Notes: generated by a model not told the origin, from the letters alone. Counted from the first letter of the stretch, positions 30,928-44,032 are shown. The stretch: 64,000 bases of DNA from Terana coerulea (GCA_024811115.1 JAKOGH010000880.1:62001-126000); one strand, 5' to 3'. Numbers and translations: made by a program.

Positions 30928-33282
30928 ATGTCGAGCAGAGCAGGCGGCCTCTACGGAGGCATTCAATTTTCATCTTCTAAAGCATTTGCTTCTGCGTCGG
31001 AGATTCCGGGCTCTCCCACTCCGCCTGCTCCTCCGCCGTCGACCATCATCCCGACAGAACAGCCAGCAACGGCGTCAGCACCAGCACCAGCACCAACACC
31101 AGCAGCTGCTACAACCGCACCAGTGGCTTCAAGCAACAATGCCACTGATTCAGCCGCCTCAGCGAAGGCCTCAGCCGGTACTCCTTCATTCTCCGCAGCT
31201 TTGATATCGTAAAGCCTGTTATTTACGTTGTAATCGTGCATGCTTCCCAACTACCCTGGCCGCGACGAATGCCATGCTTGGTGACCATCAGGATGGTCTG
31301 CCAGCCTTGCATTTGCGCCCGTGCGTCGCAACGCTGCCTCAAAAGCGAAGCCCGCCGCCCCTCGCCTCCCTGCAGGCGTCGCGGTCGCCCGGCATCCGCC
31401 GCGGCAATATCGAGCACCGCAGTCGTGTTCGCGGCGCCATCTCTGGTTGAACCCGCCGCTACAGCGACGGCACCGGCTACAGAGGCGGTGGCAGGCGCCA
31501 CGCAGGGGCAAGGATGGGGGAAAAAAGTCAAGCCGCCCTCGATGATTCTGGATGAAGACGTCAATGGGTTCAGGGCCCAGAGAGGCGGAAAGAAAGGCGG
31601 TGGTGGAAAGAAGACCAAGAAGGTACGTGTTTAGAATATATGTTGTAGGGAAAGTCCTATACGCAGAGCTTTTACAGAACAAACACATGCCTGCTTTGCC
31701 GACTTGGGACCCCACTGAACCGTATGACCCTATGCGGCCCAATGATTACAACGAGTACAAGATATGGAAGCGCAAGGACACTGAGGAGAAGCGATATCGC
31801 ATACTTGAGGAGCGCCGCGGAAACGAGGACAGGAAGCGGTACAGGAGAAGCAGCAGTTACACCGACGATAGCCAGGGCAGTGGGTCTGAAGATGAGCGCC
31901 CCCGCAAAGCTGGTAAGTGTTTCTCTCATGTCGCGATTCTGCATACTCAGATATGCTCTCAGGTCGATTTGAACATGATTCCCGGAGGATGGACGTCGAT
32001 AAAGAAGACGATGACTATGAACGTCCTCGAGGACTGGGCGCCGCGCTTAACCGTTCCGCCTCCGCAGCGGAAGTGAGCCTCGCCGGTGACGAAGCATACC
32101 AGCGTCGCCTAGCCATGTCTCAAGGCTTCACACCAGCCTCTTCGTCAACATCTTCGGCTCACAATCCGCCTGCTCCTGCTTTCGCACCAGCCGGTTCGTC
32201 GTCTACTATAGCGACTTCTCACTCGACTACTTCAACCGCCTATGCCGCTCCGGAAGAACACGACGTGTCTAGCTTCGAACCGCCCCGCCCGGCAGCTGCC
32301 CCCGCCGCAGAGACTGGCGAGGAAGCCTACCTCCGTCGCCTCGCTCTATCAAAGCCCAGGCAACCCGAGCCTGTGCCGCGAGCCGCTGACAAAACACCGG
32401 AGCCACCAGCCCTAGCATACAACCCGTTTGCGCCCACTGCGTTCGTCCCTCCTCCGGCAGCTGCTGGCTTGCCAAGCTCTGGCTCCGTTCTCTCGGATGA
32501 GAAAGTGAGGAAAAGAAGAGAGGCGGCAGCCGCCATTGCGGCCAAGTTGGCGGCCCTCAGGCCCCCGGAACCTCCGGCGGGCAACTCTGGTAGCCACAGT
32601 CCTGCGCCAGAGGCTGCTTCATCTGGCCCATCCAAACGGTACGCAAGCACGATATTAGTTCCGTGTTTGAGTCTTACTCATCGTTGCAGGCCTGATCCCG
32701 CTGGCTTCGCCGCGCGCCTCATGGCCAAATGGGGTCACAAGGAGGGTCAAGGATTGGGCGCCGACGGTGGCGGCATCGTGCATGCCCTAACTATGGAGCA
32801 AGTGAAGGCAGGCAAAGGAGAGGCCAAGGGCAAGGGCGTTCCCGCTGGCTCCAAGATGGGGAAGATCGTGAACAAGAATGAGGACGCGAAAACCCGTGAG
32901 GATCGGGAGCGATTCGGAGAACCAAGTCGCGTCGTCGTTCTCACCAACATGGTGGGTCCTGAGGACGTAGGAGACGTTGAGCTGAGGGAAGAGATCGGTA
33001 TGTTCTATTCTTGTTCTAACAATGTCTATGTGCATTGAAGCGTGGTTAGGTGACGAATGCTCGAAAAATGGGACCGTCGAACGGGTCATTGTGCACTCGG
33101 TGAACCCACCACCTCCTACTATGGATCAAGCGGTCCGCATCTTCGTGCTGTTTGCTGGCCCGGTCGGGGCGTGGAAGACTGTCAGAGAGCTCGACGGAAG
33201 GTTCTTCGGTGGACGCAGTGTCCGCGCGCGGTACTTCCCGGAGAACCTTTTTGCTCAATATGACTTGGATGTGCCTTTGTAG
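30928..33282 (+). CDS. Splicing factor SPF45/RBM17 (G-patch and UHM/RRM)
   Basis: Nuclear pre-mRNA splicing factor. In the family the C-terminal UHM binds ULM peptides of U2AF65, SF1 and SF3b155 for 3' splice-site choice, and the G-patch can activate a DEAH helicase. The protein starts [20 protein letters not shown] and has an Ala/Pro/Thr-rich linker. It then shows the family block [56 protein letters not shown] and EYKIWKRK. A charged Arg/Ser region follows. The G-patch reads [20 protein letters not shown], and the UHM reads [20 protein letters not shown]-like [25 protein letters not shown] and [16 protein letters not shown]. The typical UHM R-x-F is replaced by GGR-S near the end. One frame shift lies at about 31385-31405 in the Ala-rich linker. 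Confidence 0.9.
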
Positions 33283-33413
33283 CCAACATTGTCTATGATT
33301 GTCTTGTATTCCGTATCAGTGTTATTGCTCATATTTACTCATCCATCACCGTTCGGCCGCGAGAGGCTGACTCGGAGGCGCCAGGCGGTGAGGCTGACTG
33401 ATGCTGCTGGTGC

Positions 33414-33420
33414 TATATAA
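33414..33420 (+). promoter_or_regulatory. TATA box of the F-box gene
   Basis: TATATAA, 62 bp upstream of the F-box protein ATG at 33482. Confidence 0.5.
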
Positions 33421-33481
33421 GTTGGTCTATGGTTCTGTGTTGTCAGGCTCACGTCTTTCTTTCTTCCCTAGCATTCACGAA

Positions 33482-35139
33482 ATGCAACAGCGAACAGGAA
33501 TGTTCCCCGTGGAAGACGTACCTTTCGATGTGTGGTCACTGGTCACGCGTTATCTCTCCGTCAGAGATCTCTGCGCGTTGCGAGCGGTACGTGAAACCTG
33601 ATTCACAGTGTATAATATCTCCTAGCAGTGCATACTGACTCATTCTACGCAGGGCTCGAAATACCTCCGTGATACTGTAGACGTGCGGTCAATATGGCTA
33701 GCCGTATTGCAGGAACTCCTAACTGTTAAACCTCTCCCATACGCCGAATCTGACTTGGCAGCGATGTCGGCGGTACAGCTGCGCGAAGCTTCCTGCCGGA
33801 TAGCCAAGATTGATTTCGCCTGTCAGTCTGGGGAATTACTGCCGCGGCATGTCCTAACCAAAACCGAGTGCACTTTTGCTTCAGTGTACCTGCTCCCTGG
33901 AGGCAATCGCTATATCACGGTCACCGCCAGGGGGAGCTCAGACTATATGAAGTGGGGTCGGACATCCCCCTCTCCGTCATCCTCAGCGAGGGCGTGCGAG
34001 CTAGCCACACTTCGCTACAAATATACCCGATATCTCCTTATAAAGGTTTCATTCTCCACACCACTATCTGGTCAAGGTATGAGGACACGACTTTTCTCGA
34101 GATTTACTTTAGCCTTACGATGCATCTAGGGAATACGACGACGGTGTCAATGATCAGATGCACTTCGTGTATCAAATCCTGGACTTCAACGACGATGGCC
34201 TTCACGTGCTTAGATGTGTCCGTGAATCAGACGGACGGTCCGAGGGAATGTATGCATCCTTGTCATTTGGCCAGGATACTGTACGGCTGGCTCGCCTTCT
34301 ACGCCCCCATGTACCGGGTATACAATGGAACGCAGTCACCCCAATCCTAGTTCGCGTAAGGACGCTCGTGGTTCAGAAAAACCGTGAAGTCGTCGACCAG
34401 GGGGATATCGTGTTAAGGTTGCAAAATTGCCCAAATGTCAGTCTTCCCTTGGCTTGAATTAATTCTCGTACTGATTAGCCATGCGAAACCACAGCGCGGG
34501 TCCGGAGGCTCGATATCTCTTGTCTCCTTGAGGCATCTGCTCTTTGCGTCCAACCGAGGTCTTTTCCTGTTCAACTTGGCCCCAATCTTTATGGGCGCAC
34601 AGCAGCTAGAGGCGAGGAGAACCATTGATATCCAGCCAGTCTGGAAATTCGTCTTGCCAGAACTGTCCGACCGCAGGAGCATGCCAATCCCTGGACCTCC
34701 CGTGACGTACCCACATCCCTCAGGTGCTCCTCGTGCGCAAATGCTGCTTTGCATGGCCAGCGAGCATCATATCCTCGACCTAAGCGTGCAAGCTATGGCA
34801 AACGAAGACGTCCGGCATACCATGTTAGAAGCAGGGCGGCGACCGTGGGCGCAGATCGGCTACAGCTATACGATCGTGGACCCAGGGTACTTCACCAAGA
34901 CACACGCCCTTACAAGCGTGGTCGTTAGCGACGGCCTCGTGACGCCTGGCCATTTGCGGCTGGGCTACAAGCAGGAGACCACCTTGAAGATGGGCAGACT
35001 CCCGCTCAGCATCACAGATGACCCAGACAGGAGCGCGATCGACCACCAAGACGTGTATATTTCCTTCGACGAGTTCTCCGGTAGGATCATTATCTTCAAC
35101 CGACGCCAAAATTCGTTCAGCATCTATGATGTCGCTTAA
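33482..35139 (+). CDS. F-box protein
   Basis: Likely substrate receptor of an SCF ubiquitin ligase. The N-terminal F-box is seen as FPVEDVPFDVWSLVTRYLSV, followed by RDLCALRAGSKYLRDTVD across an intron (33597-33652). The remainder resembles the large family of mushroom F-box proteins with a beta-rich, WD/propeller-like C-terminal region. Examples are GGNRYITVTARGELRLYEVG, VYQILDFNDDGLHVLRCVRE, LRHLLFASNRGLFLFNLAP and YISFDEFSGRIIIFNRRQNS. It ends SFSIYDVA. Substrate unknown. Frame continuity near 33950 and 34440-34480 is not perfect, so the exact exons there are uncertain. Confidence 0.75.
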
Positions 35140-35374
35140 AGACCACCACGGTCAAACCACGCTTATCTTAAATGCACACTGCGGGATCTAGTTAGCAGCT
35201 CATAGACTAGTGTTTCATTAATACCGTGCGTCTGCTTACACTGTACAGCATCACTCAACGGCCGGAAATATGTAGAGATAAAATGCATATCCTTAAAGAA
35301 TTGCTTGTATGCGTAGCGTAGGACTACAGAAACAAAATACCTGAACAGTAATGCTTAACAAGTTGTACTTATAA

Positions 35375-37538
35375 TCACGACGCCTCAATCAGCTCCTGCA
35401 GCCCCTCAATCCGCGGCGTAAAGATGACCTTGAAGGGTAGCGGGCGGGCTGTGAATGCATCTGTGAATCCCATGGAGTCGATAGGGTCTCGCGGGTCTTC
35501 ATGGATATGGAATGCCCATAACAACCGGGCAGTCGTGATGAACAGCGAGCTGAGTGGCCATCATCAGCGGATATCCATCTCGATAGAGATGTATGCTTAC
35601 TTGTTCGCAACTGGCTGACCAACACAAACCCTTGATAAGAGCAGTTAGCATCCACATAATGAGCTGCGAAAGAGAGGCTTCACCTTCTGCCGAAACCCAA
35701 AGATGAGGGAGCTGACATCTTGTTTGACCTGCCCAGTCTCATCCAGCCACCGACTAGGCCGGAACTCCTCGGGTTCAGGGAAGACAGAGGGGTCATGCGC
35801 GATTGACCTTCATAGATGGATGAGTGTTATAGCTGATCTATGGCATGAACCATGCAAATGACCGCTTACCAATGGTTGCCGATGACGGTTGTACCCTCTG
35901 GGATCACGTAGTTGCCCTAGAAGTAGTAGATAAATACGCCGCATTTACCACAATACTGACACGCATACATACCCAGATGATATCGCTGGTAGCACGATGT
36001 CCGAATCCTAGAATACGGATCAGCATCGGTTTTACAAGTCCAAGTCAAGAAGATATAATGGTACCTAAGGGGCTGATTGGCCGCCACCGGAAAACCTCCA
36101 GATAAAAAGCGACCACGAGAGGAAGAAGTTCCTCATCGTCGAACGTTGGCACTAGGCAGGGAAGCGTTGTGAGCGATGACGAAACTTGACGACAGCTGAT
36201 TGCTTACCTCTATCTTTTCCAACGACTTCATCCAGCTGCGCCTGGATCTCGCCTTGAATCTGGGGATGCTTCGCCGCGGCCATCATCACAAAGGATATCG
36301 CAGTGGCAGTCTTGTAAGAGACATTGAGTACGGGTAGTGTCGCATCCCAGCGATAAAAAACCTACGGAGTCTGAACCTGCTCCGAACATGGACCCGGTGA
36401 GGTAGGCCATCTCGTCATCGGACAGACCGTACTCCTCTCGGTGTTCCAGCAAATACGTGGTAAAACACGGCTGTACGCTATTATCTTTCTGTGTAATTTA
36501 TCAGTTATCGTCATATTTCGTATGGCTATGTGATTTAATTGCGCACCCAGAGCGGAACGACTTTCTGGACAAGGCCGGCAAATAGGCCGAGCTCCTCTTC
36601 ATGCCACTTCTTGAGCTTGGAGATTACAAAGGGCACGTGTTTGAGCAGCGGGTATCGGTCCACAATATGAGCATCTATCTTCGACATTTGGCCCAGCCTG
36701 GTTCCATCGAGTTCAATCGCCTGGACCTCAGGGTCGGTGTAGTATGTCGGCGTGGTCTTGCCGTAAGTTAAAGTCATGACGACGCTTGCTGCGAACCTGC
36801 CAAATGATATCAGGCAGCTATCCTGAGATGCAGTTTTTCTCAACGCTCACCGACGGGTATGGTCAATGTGGCGGTCAGGATCGTGGATAACATCAAGGAT
36901 GAGGTTCTTCGCGTTATCTGTCTGGATAGGCTTTATGTGCACAGCGGCGCTGGGCTGGAGGTGCGTATGCAACGCCCTGCGTTCAAGTTCAGTCGAGGTG
37001 AGCCCGCTGCGAACGAGACCAAATCCTGGAAGCATACCTGCGAAGCCGCTTCAAGCGGTCGCCCGTGCCCATCAGCAGCGTCCGCATACCCCCGAGAGAA
37101 TCTCGCTCCCCGCGATGAGCCGCGGCCGATCAGCGGTCTCTGCGCCGCGCTTCTGCATGATCTCCATCGCTTCCTAGGCCGCCGCACACGCCGTCAAAAC
37201 TGGAGATATTCAAGGCGGGTCGATGCGTACCTGGTGGCGCCCGATGATACACACGACGCGCCTCCCCTGCCTAAAGGAAAAGACGGGCCCATATGCCTCA
37301 GTCATCTCCGCAAACTTCAGAGCGGGACTGTTGGCAGTAGGGTGCGTCAGCTGCAGCCCATCTTGTCTGGTAATTCCACGTACTGAGGACCTGGGTCGAA
37401 CCACCGCACGTCTGGACCCGGCGGGAGTGGCAGCGCGCCCCTCTTGTTCAACCATAGTTTCGACAGTACGACGCCGCACAATAGCGCGATGCCGAGCATC
37501 TGCACGACGAGAGGGGCATGGAGTACGTAGTCAAGCAT
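35375..37538 (-). CDS. Cytochrome P450 (first paralogue)
   Basis: Membrane-anchored heme monooxygenase of the ER. The N-terminal anchor is VQMLGIALLCGVVLSKLWLN, followed by the proline hinge LPLPPGP. Further blocks are FAEMTEAYGPVFSFRQGRRV, the C-helix region, VVMTLTYGKTTPTYYTDPEV, VDRYPLLKHVPFVISKLKKW and the I-helix GSMFGAGSDS joined to TATAIS. Then come an E-x-x-R helix, HDPSVFPEPEEFRPSRWLDE and the heme loop FGFGRRVCVGQPVAN with the proximal Cys. The C-terminus is LQELIEAS (stop 35375-35377). TTT in GGGTTTCGGCAG at about 35687-35695 seems to hold one T too many, shifting the frame just before the heme Cys. It is clearly a paralogue of the P450 at 58.4 kb, with closely matching intron positions. 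Substrate unknown. Confidence 0.88.
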
Positions 37539-37588
37539 CGTGGCAAGCTCTGGGAACCGTCCGCGGTGCCTACACGTCGATACGAGGC

Positions 37589-37595
37589 CTTATAG
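37589..37595 (-). promoter_or_regulatory. TATA box of the first P450
   Basis: On the minus strand TATAAGG, about 50 bp upstream of the ATG at 37538. Confidence 0.4.
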
Positions 37596-38002
37596 CGTGC
37601 TGGCGCATGGGACCTCCTATGTTAGAGCTGTCCATAGCCACGGGACGGGTTTGGTCGGGCTGTGCCCCGGCCTGCGTAGAGGTGCGTCGGAGAATGAGAA
37701 GAGTGATCTACGAGTCAAAAGAACCCGCGAGTCAATTGGGCTGGCGACGGGGCAGGCGTGAAGTTCATTACACACCTCCGTCGTTCAATTGGCAAACACG
37801 AGCGGTCTCACCAAGAGCAAGATGAATAGGGCAGTTACTTCAGACGAGTTTATAACGCGGCAATAAATCCATTACAATTCGTCCCGACCTGGTTGTGCGT
37901 ATATCATTTTCTGCATGGGCGGCGGCCTCATGTAGCGCACGTCATTGTCATGTTACAACTGAGATAATAGGTGGGAATACTGAGTACCGAGATACAGAAT
38001 AT
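37596..38002. other. Intergenic region
   Basis: About 400 bp holding the remainder of the P450 promoter and the 3' end of SDH1. Nothing else was recognised. Confidence 0.4.
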
Positions 38003-40854
38003 CTAGTAGACACGCTTGAATGGGGGCACGGGCTTGCACTCGTTCTCGTCGAGCGTCGTGTCAATCACACCGCGGTACTTGATGTCAACCTCTGGTGAGC
38101 TCTCCTCGTGTTGCCAAGTGAGCGTGTGCTTCATCCACTTCTCATCGTCACGCTGTAAGTAGATAGACGTAAGCGCCAGCAAACGCATGTTGACCGAGTT
38201 CCCACGTACATCTGGGAAATCCTCACGGGCGTGGGCACCGCGGGACTCCTTGCGGGCGGCGGCAGCAGTAATGGTCTGAACGGCATTTTGAAGGATGTTG
38301 CGAAGCTCCAGGGTCTCGACGAGGTCACTGTGATATGCCCCCAATCAGGATATCGAACACAGAAGCTGCAGTCGGACATGACTACTCACGAGTTCCAGAT
38401 CATGCTCCTATCCTTGATGCCAACCTGGTCGTAGCTCTTGTAGATCTGGCGAAGCTTCTGCACACCCTCGTCGAGTGACTCTTGGGTACTGTAGCGTCCG
38501 GGTGAATCGCCGCCACGGGAATGAGAGATGCTATAACTCACCGGAAGACAGCGGCATCAGCCTGCATGGCCTTCTGCATGTTGAGACGGATCTGGGCAGT
38601 CGGCAGGGGACCGTCGGCATTCCTGATCTTGTCCAAGTTATCAACAGTTTGCAGACCGGCCTCCTCGGGGATTGCCTTGTGGGGCTTTCCGGGAGTCAAG
38701 GTCTCCTTAATGTGGTGAGCACAAGCCCGGCCGAAGACGACGATGTCGAGGAGAGAGTTGGCGCCAAGACGGTTCGCGCCGTGTACCGACACACAGGCAG
38801 CCTCACCGGCGGCGTACAGACCGGGAACGACCTTGTCATTGCCGTCCTTGTCAGTGGTGATCACCTCGCCGGTGTACTTGGTGGGGATACCACCCACTAC
38901 GAGCGACGTTAGTCAAAGCACGTAGAGAGTACATCAAAGTATCTTACTGTTGTAGTGGACAGTGGGCAGGACAGGAATAGGCTCTTTGGTGACATCAACA
39001 CCTGAGAAGATGGCGGCGGTCTCTGAGATACCGGGGAGTCGCTCGTGAAGGATCTCAGGAGGAAGGTGACTGAGTTGCAGGAAAAGGTGATCCTTCTCGG
39101 GACCGACACCACGACCCTCACGAATTTCGATGGTCATGGAACGCGATACAACATCACGCGACGCAAGATCCTTAGCGGTAGGTGCGTAACGCTCCATGAA
39201 ACGTTCACCCTCTGAGTTCAGAAGGTAGCCTCCCTCGCCCCGGGAGCCTAAGAACCGAGTCAGCACACTCAAACAACTGGAAAACGACAGACGCACCCTC
39301 CGTGATTAGGCACCCAGCACCGTAAATGCCTGTTGGGTGGAACTGGACGAACTCCAGGTCCTGGAGAGGAAGACCCGCACGGGCGACCATGGCGTTACCA
39401 TCACCGGAGCACGTGTGGGCGGATGTGCAGCTGAAGTACGCTCGTCCGTAGCCTCCAGTGGCGAGCACGGTCTTGTGTGCCCGGAAACGATGCAGGGTAC
39501 CGTCCTCCATGTTGAGGGCAATGACACCGACACATTCACCATCCTGCATGATCAGGTCCAGGGCAAAGTACTCGATGAAGAAGTTTGTGTTGTGACGGAG
39601 GGACTGGCCGTAGAGGGTGTGGAGGAGAGCGTGGCCGGTACGGTCGGCTGCGGCAGCGCAACGGTACGCCTGGCCACCCTTTCCGTACTTCAGTGATTGG
39701 CCACCGAAAGCGCGTTGGTAGATCTTGCCCTCCTTGGTTCGCGAGAACGGAACGCCGTAGTGCTCAAGCTAATACATAGTGAGTACCGCCCAAGAATACC
39801 ATACTTGGATACACACACCTCGATAACCGTGTTAGGAGCCTCACGACACATGTAGTGGATTGCATCTTGATCGCCTAACCAATCCGATCCCTTGACCTAA
39901 ACGTGACGTACCGGGATGTGAGGATCGCACGGGTAGTAAGCAGCACACCACTCACGGTATCGTACATGTGCCATCTCCAGTCGTCCTCAGTCATGTTCTG
40001 CAGCGCAATGTCAACGACAGCCCCTCGAACACTTGGTTGGGGAGTTCAAATTAGGGCTTTTGAAGCTGTGGCAGGGCTGTTGCAGGGGTTTGTTGTAGGA
40101 TAGCAGAAAATGCCAAGAAATCCTGCAACACCGTTGCAGCCGTGAACTCCCCGTTTTACGCCTGTTGCAGGGCTGTTGTAGGAGCTTGTTGCAGGCGCCG
40201 GCGCCCGCTCATGAGGCCCATTAATCCACGCTAGCTCCTGCAACAAGATCCTGCAACAGACGATGTCCTGCAACGGCTCTCGAGCTGTTGCGGGAGATCC
40301 TGGTTTTGCGTCCTGCAAAACAATGTCCTGCAACAAACCTTGCAACAAGCCAAAACAGCCTACTCTGAACTCCCCTAGTACGCAGCACTCACCCCAAGAG
40401 CCGCGTTAATGCCACCCTGCATGGAGAGATGTCAGACAAGGCGACGGATGCGAGGACGCGACACATACCTGGGCTGCGACGGTGTGACTTCTTGTGGGGA
40501 ATAGCTTGGTGATGCACGCCGTGTTGAAGCCAGCCTCAGCGAGACCGAACGCAGCTCGCAGACCAGCACCTCCGGCGCCGCTGCAGCAACGATCAATGCC
40601 AGTCCGCTGTGCACGCCAAGAGCGACTCACACAACGATAGCATCGTACTCGTGTTCAATGAGTGGGTACTTCCCAGAAGCCCACGACTATATACGCAAAT
40701 GTAAGCACGCATTGCAGGACAAAGCGCATGTGCGACGCACCGAGACCTCTTGTGCCTTCACCGGGTTGGTCGCGACGACCCTGTGAGCGGGGGCAGAGGA
40801 GCTGAACGACCTATGGGCGGCGCCGACAGTCTTGCGCAGCTGTTTTCTGAGCAT
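38003..40854 (-). CDS. SDH1: Succinate dehydrogenase flavoprotein subunit (SDH1)
   Basis: FAD-carrying catalytic subunit of mitochondrial complex II, oxidising succinate to fumarate. The N-terminus [20 protein letters not shown] is a typical mitochondrial presequence. It is followed by [20 protein letters not shown], the Rossmann dinucleotide site, and by [20 protein letters not shown], which contains the His that is covalently flavinylated in the family (SHTVAAQGG). Other blocks are [79 protein letters not shown], the active-site [20 protein letters not shown] and [19 protein letters not shown]. It ends [12 protein letters not shown]. All exons join in frame. The intron at 39998-40392 is 395 nt long because it carries a repeat-like insert. 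Confidence 0.96.
40039..40375. mobile_element. MITE-like inverted-repeat insertion inside an SDH1 intron
   Basis: A 337-bp segment starts GGGGAGTTCAAATTAGG and ends with the sequence whose reverse complement is GGGGAGTTCAGAGTAGG. The similarity extends inward imperfectly for about 60 bp through repeated TTGCAGG / CCTGCAA units. A third copy of the end motif (GAACTCCCC) occurs at 40144-40152. Without the segment the host intron would be 58 nt, the usual size here. The flanks (TT on the left, TA on the right) do not show a clear target duplication, so the superfamily is unknown and the ends may be off by a few bases. Confidence 0.6.
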
Positions 40855-41196
40855 CGTGGACGACGACGACGAGGGTAATGGCGGTCGGAAGGAAGGGAAA
40901 CGGCGACCTCGAGACTTAGACGTCCCTGGCAAGCGCTCGGCCGAGCTGGAGGGCCCGTCAAATCCCGACGGCCCCTGGCCAATCACATTCCAAGCATTTC
41001 CCGGCTTTCGAGCCGTTCAATCACCTGCTTGAGGGCTGGGTTGCAATTGCCTCGATCGCACCCCGGGATCGCTGGAGCGCAGCGTAGGATACGACATTCA
41101 GAGCGGAAGCAAACTAGTCTACATTGCAACCAACATCTACAACAAGTACAACCTAAACATGCACGCAGTAGGTACAATTCACAGCCAGTCGGGATG
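40855..41196. other. Intergenic region
   Basis: About 340 bp between the stop of the TBC gene and the start of SDH1 (both minus). It should hold the SDH1 promoter. Confidence 0.4.
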
Positions 41197-44032
41197 TCAT
41201 CGCAAAACGCCCAGAGGATCCTGCTGAACCGGCGGAGGCTGCTCGCGTGGCCGCGGCTCTTCTAACGCCGTTTGCGAGGCAGGAGAAGGGGGCGCCATGC
41301 GCGGGCTGCTGTGGCGGACCGCGGCAACGGCGGACGGTCTCGAGGGCATCCTCGGTAACGAGGCGAGTGGCGTCTCGCGAGTCGCAAACGCGGAGCGGGA
41401 GTGGTTCCAAGGGGCGAGCGGCATCGCTTGCTCGTTTGGCGAGAGCACCGCCAGCGTCGGCGTCGGCGACGGCGCGCGTGCTCGCGGACTTGGTGTAGGG
41501 ACTGCCGCGGCGGGAGCCTTGACGGGCACACGCGTCAGCGACGGCCCCACGGTGAAGTAGTCTTGCGACCTTCTCGTAGAAGCCGACGGGTGCGCCTGGA
41601 ACGACGCTGATGCTGTAGCAGCGGGAGGAGGAGGAGCGAGACTTGGGCCACCGTTGACATGCCCTTGCACGCTGTTCGTAGCGAAAGAAGCAGCCGCATC
41701 CTTCTCCAGCGCCTTCGCACGCCGCTGCTTCAGCTCCTCCTCGCCTACTAATCTGTCTTCCTCAATCTGCGCAGGTGCCACGACACCCTTCAACACATCC
41801 CGAACGTACGAGAGGGATTCAAGCGCCTCACGCTTCCTACTTCGGATCGTCTTGGCTTTATCGTGGTCCTGTGTCTCGTCGTCCAGCAACAGAGTGTCGA
41901 CAATCCAAGCAATCGAGTCTCCCATGCGGCGTTGCACGACTTGGAGGTCATGTATGTCCTTCTCCATCTCCAACCGTGTCCTGGGCTCCCACGGCGGACG
42001 TTCTGGAGGCGGCCGCTCATCGACCAACGGAAACGAAGGATAAGAAGAGTTAGGTGACAGAGGGAGTCGTGGAAGCGAGCCGGCGAGATCGGGTAGGTTA
42101 CGCTAGATGACGAGCTATCAGTGCCAGTTACAATACTACAACGCAACATCCGGCTCACCCGCAGCTCCGAAACAGCATTCATAACCGTCTTGTTAATTCC
42201 TAAGCTCTCACCCTTCTCCAATAGCCCTCGAGCAAACATCTCCGCATTAGCGATGGCATTCGACGCCTGTCTCCCGTGCATCCTGCCACTGTCACCGGAG
42301 CCGGAAGCATGGTGCGCCCCTGACTGACCCCGCTCACCCGGGCGTGCCCTGCGTCGTGCAGGGGGCGGCGGGGGTCAGGCACCTCGGTGGGAATGTTCAG
42401 CAGGTTCTGGTTCTCGTGGATCACCGAGACGCCTGTAGTGGGTGAGGGAGACATCTGTAGCGTGAGGGCTTGCCGGAGAAGAAGGGTAGCCGGGTGCATC
42501 GTCAGAACCGAGGCCTCCTGTCCTTGCAGAGGTGGGTATCGCAGAAGGTACGTGAGCTGAGTGCTGTAGTCCGACGGTATCACTGCGCATATACACGGTT
42601 ATTTTCAATCGAGGTGATTTTTGGAAAGGGCTTACATTGGTTTCTTATCCGTAGGAGCATAGCGACGCAAACCCAAGGTGCAAGCTCAAACGAAGGGTCG
42701 CAAGCAAATAGTCCATCCCACAGAACCATTGCGTCATCCAAACCGAACTCCCTTGTGAAGAGAAGTCGTAGCCACCGGCTGTAAGGCAAGAATAACACAG
42801 TTCAGCTACTAGAACAAGGGCGCATGAGAACAATTCTCACATGCCGTATATCTGGGGCTCGATACCCGAGCTCTGCAGGCTCTTCCACAACTGCGGATCG
42901 ACCTCCTTCAGTAAAACAGATTGGACGCGATTGCACGCTTGGACGATAGGAGCGACGTAAGGTTTGATACTTGGGTCGCCCGCGTTGACGTTCAATTGGA
43001 CATGGGACGCCAAGGCGGTCTTGCCAGCCACGGAGTCTTTTGATTCTCGCCACTCGTACCAGCGTCCGACGCCACGCATGACTGTATCGAACAACATCCA
43101 GGCGTCCGCCGCCACCCATGCTCGGGCGCACACTTCCTGGAAATTCGCGTCGGCTGTGGTCGATTCGTCCGCCGATATGGTGTCGTAGTCAACCGCGTAG
43201 TATAGCGGTGCCAGTAGCTCATGCATGCCTTGGCGATAGCCAATGTCGGGATGAGTGATCGAGTATACGAAAAGTATGTTGGTCAGTTGTGTTTGAACCT
43301 CTGGATCGCGGAAGTAGTCAATCTCGGGAAATCTACAATATCCAACTATGAGTTGCTACGAGATTGAAGGTAAAGATGGTACGCACGTGCGTTCAACATC
43401 CTGCAGGATTGTCTTGCGTAGGTCCATGGAGGCGAACCATGTCGTCCACGGATTCTAGACGGAATTCAGCCAAATGTTTCAGTCGTCCGCATTAGTTGCT
43501 GCGCACCTCGTCGTGCAAACTCAGTGGATTGTTCAGATCGAGGTTACCCCCGTACGCTGTGGGTCTTGGGCGGAGTGATGTTAGTTCCAGGTATCGTCAA
43601 GCCATCTGTATATCCTCCATCCGGGGCGCGCATCTTCTCCAGAAACAGATCCTGGTATTGCTTGCGTGATGTCCGTATCGCGTCGAGTGGAGGCGTACCA
43701 TGATCTTCGACCTGAGTCTTCAGAGGTCCAGCCTCGACCAAGAAAAGCTATGGCACAGGCGTAAGTGAGTTGCGCCCCCTGTTATCCCACGCGCAACACA
43801 CCTTCCAATCCAGACTCCTGCCTGGTATGCCCAATCCATGATCTAGCGAGAGCAGCCGTCCTCCCAGTGCAGCATCTTTGAGCTTGTTGACCGACGCGGA
43901 CGAGTTGAAGAGTGCGTCGTACGCATTCCTAACGCAGCAAAGCTGTTACACGCTCGAACCCCGTAGCCAAGTTTCAAGCGAAACGACAGACTTGATCTCC
44001 TTCACATCTGGCCGACTGCGTCGTTCAACCAT
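41197..44032 (-). CDS. TBC-domain Rab GTPase-activating protein (TBC1D5 type)
   Basis: GTPase-activating protein for Rab proteins in membrane traffic; TBC1D5 acts on Rab7 and with retromer. The start MVERRSRPDVKEIKNAYDAL leads through LKDAALGGRLLSLDHGLGIP and GRSLDWKLFLVEAGPL into the TBC domain. The domain shows ENPWTTWFASMDLRKTILQD, VERTFPEIDYF, TNILFVYSITHPDIGYRQGM (the Y-R-Q-G-M glutamine finger motif) and HELLAPLYYAVDYD. These are followed by GRWYEWRE, then RWLRLLFTREFGLDDAMVLW and DGLFACDP. The catalytic Arg is expected in the sequence before ERTFPEIDYF. The C-terminal half is Pro/Ser-rich with a coiled segment, ending PPPVQQDPLGVLR. A frame break lies at about 43557-43567 (GACCCACAGCG, one C too many). 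Confidence 0.87.
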
